From Arthrobacter alpinus (GTDB lineage: Bacteria; Actinomycetota; Actinomycetes; Actinomycetales; Micrococcaceae): a stretch of 64,000 nucleotides of DNA. Under the pieces are notes generated by a model. The model did not search any database. It saw only the letters and a program-made list of their open reading frames with translations, and was not told the DNA's origin. The position numbers and the translations under genes were made by a program. This document shows, piece after piece, positions 59,295 through 64,000 of the stretch. Where the stretch lies: contig NZ_CP013200.1 of assembly GCF_001445575.1 (NCBI RefSeq), positions 682,001-746,000 on the forward strand, in the 5' to 3' direction. How positions within the stretch are numbered: the stretch's first letter is position 1; each line of letters starts with the position of its first letter.

Positions 59295-59743
59295 CGCAGC
59301 TTGACACCATTCGCCTGACCAGGGTTACAGCCATTGGTTATCACGGTGTTTTTGATCATGAGAAGCGCGATGGTCAGCCGTTTATCACCGACGCCGTGCT
59401 GCACCTGGATGTAGGCGCAGCAGCCGAAACGGATGATCTGAGCAAGACAGCAGACTACGGCGCGGTGGCCGAAGCAATCGTGGCCATGTTGACCGGACCG
59501 TCCTTTGATCTGATTGAGACACTCAGTGTCCGCATGACCGAGAAGATCTTGGCGGAGTTCCCTGTGGTGCAGGCCGTCGAGGTGACCATCCACAAGCCGA
59601 AGGCGCCCATTCAGGTTCCCTTTGGCGATGTGAGCATCACCGTGTACCGAGAGCGTGAATCGGCCGATGTGTGCGCAGCAGGGCCAGCAAGCGCCGGATC
59701 AGCCGCAGCAGCCGTAACCGCGGCACCCGCAGGCGCGTCATGA
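59291..59743 (+). CDS. folB: Dihydroneopterin aldolase
   Basis: 150 residues, GTG start (GTGA overlap with folP). The core TAIGYHGVFDHEKRDGQPF, then DYGAVAEAIVAMLTG and VEVTIHKPKAPI are standard FolB. The C-terminal 30 residues are an Ala/Gly-rich tail beyond the usual end (about 120). It cleaves dihydroneopterin to 6-hydroxymethyl-dihydropterin. Confidence 0.93.
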   Translation: MTQLDTIRLTRVTAIGYHGVFDHEKRDGQPFITDAVLHLDVGAAAETDDLSKTADYGAVAEAIVAMLTGPSFDLIETLSVRMTEKILAEFPVVQAVEVTIHKPKAPIQVPFGDVSITVYRERESADVCAAGPASAGSAAAAVTAAPAGAS

Positions 59744-60264
59744 CTGCCCCCAGTGCACTAACTCGGGCCATTCTGGCACTTGGCAGCAACTTGGGTGAAC
59801 GGGAAGGCACGCTGGCCAGCGCCGTCGCCGATCTCGTTGACCGCCCGGAGGTACGCCTCCAAAACGTTTCGCCCGTGGTGACCACCAAGGCTGTTGGTGG
59901 GCCTGAGGGTCAGCCGGATTTCTTGAACATGGTCATTGCCGTGGACACCACGTTGAGCCCCCGTGAACTGTTGGCCCACTGCCAAGCGGTGGAGTTGGCT
60001 CATCATCGCACGCGTGAGGTGCGCTGGGGTGCCCGCACCTTGGACGTCGATATCGTCACGTATGGGGATGAACGCAGTGATGATCCGGTTTTGACGCTGC
60101 CGCACCCGCGTGCCGCAGTGCGTGCCTTTGTGCTGTACCCGTGGTCGCTGATGGAGCCCAACGCCACCCTGGCAGGGGAATCAGTGGCAGCGTTGGCGGC
60201 CAAGGCCCCGGACATGGAAGGTATTGTCCACGTCCTGGATGTGCCGCCAGCAGTAGTTCCCTAG
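59740..60264 (+). CDS. folK: 6-hydroxymethyl-7,8-dihydropterin pyrophosphokinase
   Basis: 174 residues from ATG 59740 (MTAPSALTRAI), overlapping the folB stop as ATGA. FolK motifs are LALGSNLGEREGTL, QPDFLNMVIAV and RWGARTLDVDIVTYG. It transfers pyrophosphate from ATP to the pterin ready for FolP. It ends the folate genes, 94 bases before the DUF3180 gene. Confidence 0.94.
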   Translation: MTAPSALTRAILALGSNLGEREGTLASAVADLVDRPEVRLQNVSPVVTTKAVGGPEGQPDFLNMVIAVDTTLSPRELLAHCQAVELAHHRTREVRWGARTLDVDIVTYGDERSDDPVLTLPHPRAAVRAFVLYPWSLMEPNATLAGESVAALAAKAPDMEGIVHVLDVPPAVVP

Positions 60265-60358
60265 CAGGATCTGCGGAACTTGTGTGCCCACAATTCCAAA
60301 CGGCTAAAAAACCAGTACGGTTGAATGAGTAGTCCTCCAAGGAAGCGATGAGGCAACA

Positions 60359-60877
60359 ATGAGAAGCACAATGCGGACCATCAGGCCCGCGTGGTTAGCA
60401 GCCGTAGGCGTTGTCCTTGCGGCCGTCGGATGGGTGGCCACCTTGCTCACCTCCCGGGCCAGTTTGGCCCTGCCGGTGCTGCCGCTGAGCTCCCTCATCA
60501 CCATGGCCTTGATAGCCGTGGTGTGTCTGGTCCTGGGTCTGCGGGTGCGGCGATGGCGCGACGGCAACCGGGACAAGGCCTTTGATCCGCTCCTTGCCGC
60601 CCGCACGGTGGTTCTAGCCCAGGCCTGCGCCTATGCCGGTGCCGTGCTGTTCGGTTGGCATGCCGGGATTCTCATTAACCAGATTCCCACGGTGTCCATG
60701 CGCAGCGATCTTTCCATCTTCTGGGTCATGGTTGCGCATATGGCCGGCGGCTTGGTCATGGTGACCATTGGCGTCATTGTTGAACGTTTTTGCAAGGTAC
60801 CGCCGGAAGACAACGATCCCGGCACATCCAGCAGCCGGCCCAAGCGTGATGGGCACGGGGAGGAAGAATTTGCCTAA
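60359..60877 (+). CDS. DUF3180 membrane protein
   Basis: 172 residues with four hydrophobic helices: WLAAVGVVLAAVGWVATLL, LPLSSLITMALIAVVCLVLG, VVLAQACAYAGAVLFGWHAG and MVAHMAGGLVMVTIGVIVE. The DUF3180 family sits downstream of folK throughout actinobacteria, with unknown function. The tail is charged, ending RDGHGEEEFA. The next gene starts inside its last codons. Confidence 0.87.
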   Translation: MRSTMRTIRPAWLAAVGVVLAAVGWVATLLTSRASLALPVLPLSSLITMALIAVVCLVLGLRVRRWRDGNRDKAFDPLLAARTVVLAQACAYAGAVLFGWHAGILINQIPTVSMRSDLSIFWVMVAHMAGGLVMVTIGVIVERFCKVPPEDNDPGTSSSRPKRDGHGEEEFA

Positions 60878-61391
60878 GTCACACAGCAGCGTCATTGATC
60901 CTGTCGGAGTGAATTTTCTGCCCGTCTCGATGAAACTCATCACCGCCCGGTTCATCTCTGCCGGAATTGGCGCGCTCATCTTCTTGGCCATCACCATGGT
61001 GCCCTTGATCCTGCATTTAAGCGGGGTGTGGGCCGGCTACCCGGCGTGGCTGGCATGGGTTGCCCCGGCCATTGTGGTGGTGATTGTCGGGTGGGAAATG
61101 ATTCTGATTCCACGGCAAGTGCGCGCCATTGGCTACGCCGAACGGGATGAAGACTTGCTGATTCGTGGTGGCATCCTGTTCCACAGGGTCATGGTGGTGC
61201 CCTACGGACGCATGCAATACGTGGATGTCACCATGGGCCCTCTTGAGCGGATGTTGGGCCTGAGTACCATTCACCTGCACACAGCTTCCCCAGGGACCAA
61301 CGCGCTGCTCAACGGCCTCCCCGCAGCGGAGGCAGCTAGGCTGCGTGAACAGCTCACCGCCCGCGGTGAGGCAAAATTGGCTGGCTTGTGA
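60870..61391 (+). CDS. PH-domain (bPH2-type) membrane protein
   Basis: About 173 residues, with a TTG start at 60870 chosen because GGGGAGGAAG lies just upstream; an ATG at 60849 is the alternative. Two membrane helices (ISAGIGALIFLAITMVPLIL, then AWLAWVAPAIVVVIVGWEMI) are followed by the PH-like YdbS domain with LIRGGILFHRVMVVPYGRMQYVDVTMGPLERMLGL. It overlaps both the preceding stop and the next start (GTGA). It likely works with the larger PH protein that follows. Confidence 0.87.
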   Translation: MPKSHSSVIDPVGVNFLPVSMKLITARFISAGIGALIFLAITMVPLILHLSGVWAGYPAWLAWVAPAIVVVIVGWEMILIPRQVRAIGYAERDEDLLIRGGILFHRVMVVPYGRMQYVDVTMGPLERMLGLSTIHLHTASPGTNALLNGLPAAEAARLREQLTARGEAKLAGL

Positions 61392-62956
61392 GCGAGCAAT
61401 TACCGCAGGAGCCCGGAGCGCAGCAGGCACCTAGTGCGTCCGAGGCTTCCGTTCCGGAGCACGCTGCGCCCGCCGCTACATTTGCCGTTCCGGAGCCCGC
61501 TGCGCCAGAGGGTTTCGCCACCGACGGCGCTGATACCTGGCACCGCGTCCACCCGGTATCGCCGTTTGTCCGTGGCTGGATCGCCGTGGCCGCCGTCATC
61601 TTCATTTTTGGCAGAAACTCCCTAGACTCGCTCTTCTCTGGCGGATGGCAGGACGGCGAATCCGTGACCGGAGGGACACCGGTGCTGTTCATCCTGATCG
61701 TGGTGGGCGCCGCCGTCGTCATTTTCGGCGTGGCATTTTTCTTGTCGTGGCGTTTTACGCGCTATCAGGTCACCGATGAGAATGTGCACATCAACTCGGG
61801 CATCATCTTCCGCCAACAGCGCCGTGCCCGCATTGACCGGGTGCAGGCCATTGACGTGATCCAGCCGCTCTTGGCTCGTGCCTTCGGGCTCGCCGAGCTG
61901 AAGTTTGACGTGGCCGACGGCGGGAAATCGGCCATCAAGCTCTCCTTCCTCAAGCTCGCGGAGGCCAAGCGGCTGCGTGCGGCGATTCTGGCCCGTGCCG
62001 CTGGCGTGACCATGGATCCGGATCAGCCCATGGACGTCCAAGAGGCGCCGGAAACTCAAGTCCTGGCACTGCCACCTCGGCGAATCATTGGCGCCGCATT
62101 TTTTAGCAGCACCACAGTGGTGTCGGTGATTTTCATTGCGGTAGCCGTTGTGGCCGTTACGCGAACTGGCGAGTTCGCTATTTTCCTCGGCTTTTTTCCG
62201 CTATTCATTGGTGTCTTTGCTTCCTACTGGAAGACGATCACGAACGATCTGAATTTCCGCGTCGCCTCATCGCCCGACGGCGTCCGGCTGCATTATGGTC
62301 TGTTGGAAACCCGGTCTCAGACCATCCCGCCGGGTCGCGTCCAAGCTGTGAGTATTTCGCAGGGGCCTGTGTGGCGGCCCTTTGGCTGGTATCGCGTGCA
62401 GGTCAACGTAGCTGGATATGGCGATGACAGCTCGGGCAGTTCCCGCAGTGTTGTCCTTCCCGTGGGCACGGAGGCTGAAGTGATGGCCGTTTTGGGTTTG
62501 GTGTTCCCTGACCCAGGGGTGGAACGGCCCTTTGACATGTTCGCGGCCGGCCTGCGCGGGGTGGGTCCCGATGAGGGCTTTGTGCACTCGCCACGGACGG
62601 CACGGTGGGTTGATCCCATCTCCTGGCGCCATAACGCTTTCCGTGCAACCGCAACCGCGCTGTTGTGCCGCCGCGGCCGGTTCTTCCGCAGCTTGCAGGT
62701 GGTGCCGCATGAGCGCACCCAGTCGTTGGGATTGCGTCAAGGACCACTCATGGCCCGTCTGGGTCTGGTGAACTTTGAACTGCATTCCACCGTGGGGCCT
62801 ATCCGTCCCCGCGTGCATCATCTCTCAACCGCCAACGGTCTGGCACTCTTCGATGAGCAATCAGCCCGCGCCGCAACAGCACGTCGAATCCAACGCAGCG
62901 AAAAATGGCTTGAAGTTAAACAAGCACTCCCGGAGGAGCAACACCATGGCGATTAA
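61388..62956 (+). CDS. Multi-PH-domain (YdbT-like) membrane protein
   Basis: 522 residues, GTG start. An Ala/Pro/Glu-rich N-tail (about 1-45) precedes two helix pairs. Bacterial PH repeats are visible as VHINSGIIFRQQRRARIDRVQAIDVIQPLLARAFGL, VRLHYGLLETRSQTIPPGRVQAV and a third with CRRGRFFRSLQVVPHERTQSLGL. YdbS/YdbT pairs protect the envelope in other bacteria by an unclear route. The 3' end overlaps the next gene's start by 11 bases. Confidence 0.88.
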   Translation: MSEQLPQEPGAQQAPSASEASVPEHAAPAATFAVPEPAAPEGFATDGADTWHRVHPVSPFVRGWIAVAAVIFIFGRNSLDSLFSGGWQDGESVTGGTPVLFILIVVGAAVVIFGVAFFLSWRFTRYQVTDENVHINSGIIFRQQRRARIDRVQAIDVIQPLLARAFGLAELKFDVADGGKSAIKLSFLKLAEAKRLRAAILARAAGVTMDPDQPMDVQEAPETQVLALPPRRIIGAAFFSSTTVVSVIFIAVAVVAVTRTGEFAIFLGFFPLFIGVFASYWKTITNDLNFRVASSPDGVRLHYGLLETRSQTIPPGRVQAVSISQGPVWRPFGWYRVQVNVAGYGDDSSGSSRSVVLPVGTEAEVMAVLGLVFPDPGVERPFDMFAAGLRGVGPDEGFVHSPRTARWVDPISWRHNAFRATATALLCRRGRFFRSLQVVPHERTQSLGLRQGPLMARLGLVNFELHSTVGPIRPRVHHLSTANGLALFDEQSARAATARRIQRSEKWLEVKQALPEEQHHGD

Positions 62957-63872
62957 GCCGGGCCGCCTTGGCATTGGAATCATTGGAGCAGGCAAGGTTG
63001 GTGCCGTCCTAGGGGCTGCGCTGCGCGGTGCCGGGCACGCCGTGGTGGGTGTTTCTGCCGTGTCCGAAGCTTCCCTGGATCGGGCAGAACTGTTGCTGCC
63101 CGGTGTTCCGGTCCTTGACGTGGCGGACATTGTGGAGCGTTCGGAACTGGTCCTGTTGGCCGTCCCCGATGATGCCCTCGCCGATCTGGTGACCGGCCTT
63201 GCCGCCACGGGTGCGTGGCAGGCCGGGCAGCTGGTGGCGCACACCTCAGGGCGATTCGGCACGGGGGTTCTGGCTCCGGTCAAGGCAGCTGGCGGCATTC
63301 CTTTGGCCCTGCATCCTGCCATGACGTTCACCGGCATGAGCCTGGACCTGGCACGCTTGTCCGACTGCTGTTTTGGCGTCACGGCGGATCCGGCCATGTT
63401 GCCCATCGCCCAGGCATTGGTGGTTGAAATGGGTGCTGAGCCGGTGGTTATTGCCGAGGCCGACCGTGTTCTCTACCACGCGTCACTGGCGCATTCGGCG
63501 AATCATATGGTCACGCTCGTGGCTCAGGCAGCACAGATTTTGGCTGACATTGGCGTGGAATCCACCAGCCAGATGTTGGGGCCGCTGTTACGTGCTGCCT
63601 TGGATAATGCGCTGATGTCGGGGGAGTCTGCCCTGACTGGTCCGGTGGCGCGAGGTGATGCCGGAACTGTGGCAGCTCATGCCGCCGCCCTGCGCGAGTA
63701 CGCACTGGACACCTCGTCCTCGGATGTGCTGGACGCCTACTTGGCCATGTCTGCCAGCACTGCAGCCCGGGCTGCTAAGCGGCGGATGCTTTCCGCGGAG
63801 GCGTATCTTGGTATTCAAGCGGCTTTGCGCAACGACGACGGCGAACCCAGCCCAGGCGCTCCCGTCACGTAG
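62946..63872 (+). CDS. DUF2520 Rossmann-fold protein (pantoate-pathway neighbour)
   Basis: 308 residues from ATG 62946, after GGAGGAG. The N-terminal NAD(P)-binding Rossmann fold shows GIGIIGAGKVGAVLGAALRGAGH. The C-terminal DUF2520 domain contains YHASLAHSANHMVTLVAQA and a helical end. It looks like a ketopantoate- or pyrroline-carboxylate-reductase-like dehydrogenase. Its conserved place just before panC suggests a role in pantothenate synthesis. Confidence 0.88.
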   Translation: MAIKPGRLGIGIIGAGKVGAVLGAALRGAGHAVVGVSAVSEASLDRAELLLPGVPVLDVADIVERSELVLLAVPDDALADLVTGLAATGAWQAGQLVAHTSGRFGTGVLAPVKAAGGIPLALHPAMTFTGMSLDLARLSDCCFGVTADPAMLPIAQALVVEMGAEPVVIAEADRVLYHASLAHSANHMVTLVAQAAQILADIGVESTSQMLGPLLRAALDNALMSGESALTGPVARGDAGTVAAHAAALREYALDTSSSDVLDAYLAMSASTAARAAKRRMLSAEAYLGIQAALRNDDGEPSPGAPVT

Positions 63873-63939
63873 ACGGGCCTGGCGCGCAGTACAAATTTCG
63901 CACAGAACAAATTTTTTAGCAGTGAAGAGAGTGAAGACC

Positions 63940-64000
63940 ATGAGCACCGTGCTGGTGACGACGATTGCAGAACTACGGGAAAAGTCAGGGGCCCTGTTAC
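63940..64000 (+). CDS. panC: Pantothenate synthetase, N-terminal fragment
   Basis: Only about 20 residues fit before the window ends: MSTVLVTTIAELREKSGALL. This matches the usual PanC opening (TTIAELR), and the gene follows DUF2520 in many actinobacteria. PanC joins pantoate and beta-alanine. The call rests on a short match plus position. Confidence 0.7.
   Translation, partial: MSTVLVTTIAELREKSGALL

Noticed and set aside
1..64000. tRNA, rRNA, CRISPR arrays, prophage or complete insertion sequences
   Set aside because: By eye I found no T-loop plus acceptor pairs, no spaced repeat arrays, and no transposase, integrase or phage structural proteins. A dedicated scan such as tRNAscan-SE could still find a missed tRNA.

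Overview
The window is high-GC DNA from a Gram-positive actinobacterium, most likely Arthrobacter or a close Micrococcaceae relative. The signs are dense coding on both strands, frequent GTG/TTG starts, WXG100 proteins, a DUF5997 gene divergent from a LysR-like ligand-binding protein, and the core run ppa-dacB // DUF2342 protease-tilS-hpt-ftsH-folE-folP-folB-folK-DUF3180-PH-PH-DUF2520-panC. The genus is inferred from gene content and protein resemblance only.

Layout. 1-16 kb holds accessory metabolism and stress genes: formaldehyde dehydrogenase, a Stealth phosphotransferase, a berberine-bridge-type flavoprotein, a putrescine oxidase/APC permease locus with a TetR regulator and a clear palindromic operator, DUF5997/LysR-like, an AhpD-like protein, pirin, GNAT and a WXG100 protein. 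16-20 kb holds a proline-racemase-family enzyme with an unusual Cys/Ser active-site pair, then a NarL-type two-component pair with one short peptide gene between kinase and regulator, a second short secreted peptide after it, and a stand-alone RelA/SpoT-domain protein facing it. 21-38 kb holds a LacI/sugar kinase pair, HAD, GDPD, glycerate kinase, UraA permease, ArsR/CDF zinc module, pgm, POT transporter, rhodanese, pheA, a lipid kinase, serS and another HAD. 38.4-40.7 kb is a compact operon for a large WXG-domain protein, an unknown protein and an RDD membrane protein.

43.1-52.2 kb is the most intriguing part. Eight same-strand genes encode an OmpR-type two-component system, a secreted phosphodiester glycosidase, a GT2-GtrA fusion, a DUF4956 membrane protein, a VTC-domain protein (polyphosphate-polymerase fold), a beta-helix lipoprotein and a CotH-kinase lipoprotein. 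The block lies between dacB and the DUF2342-tilS run, which are usually close neighbours, and a 61-bp tandem duplication lies just upstream of it. It looks like a regulated envelope module combining phosphate chemistry and glycan chemistry, with no described role that I know of.

Intergenic DNA is unusually structured. There are many long, perfect inverted repeats. An 84-bp element with terminal inverted repeats occurs twice. A family of two-tier hairpin elements directly abuts stop codons; three of its four copies share a 16-nt apical sequence (AGCCGCTGGCGCGTCT) on unrelated but self-complementary stems.

Three genes (a TetR C-terminus, a universal stress protein and the essential serS) each appear to miss a single base, at least two of them in or beside homopolymer runs. 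Base-calling or assembly error is the likely cause, though real mutations cannot be excluded.
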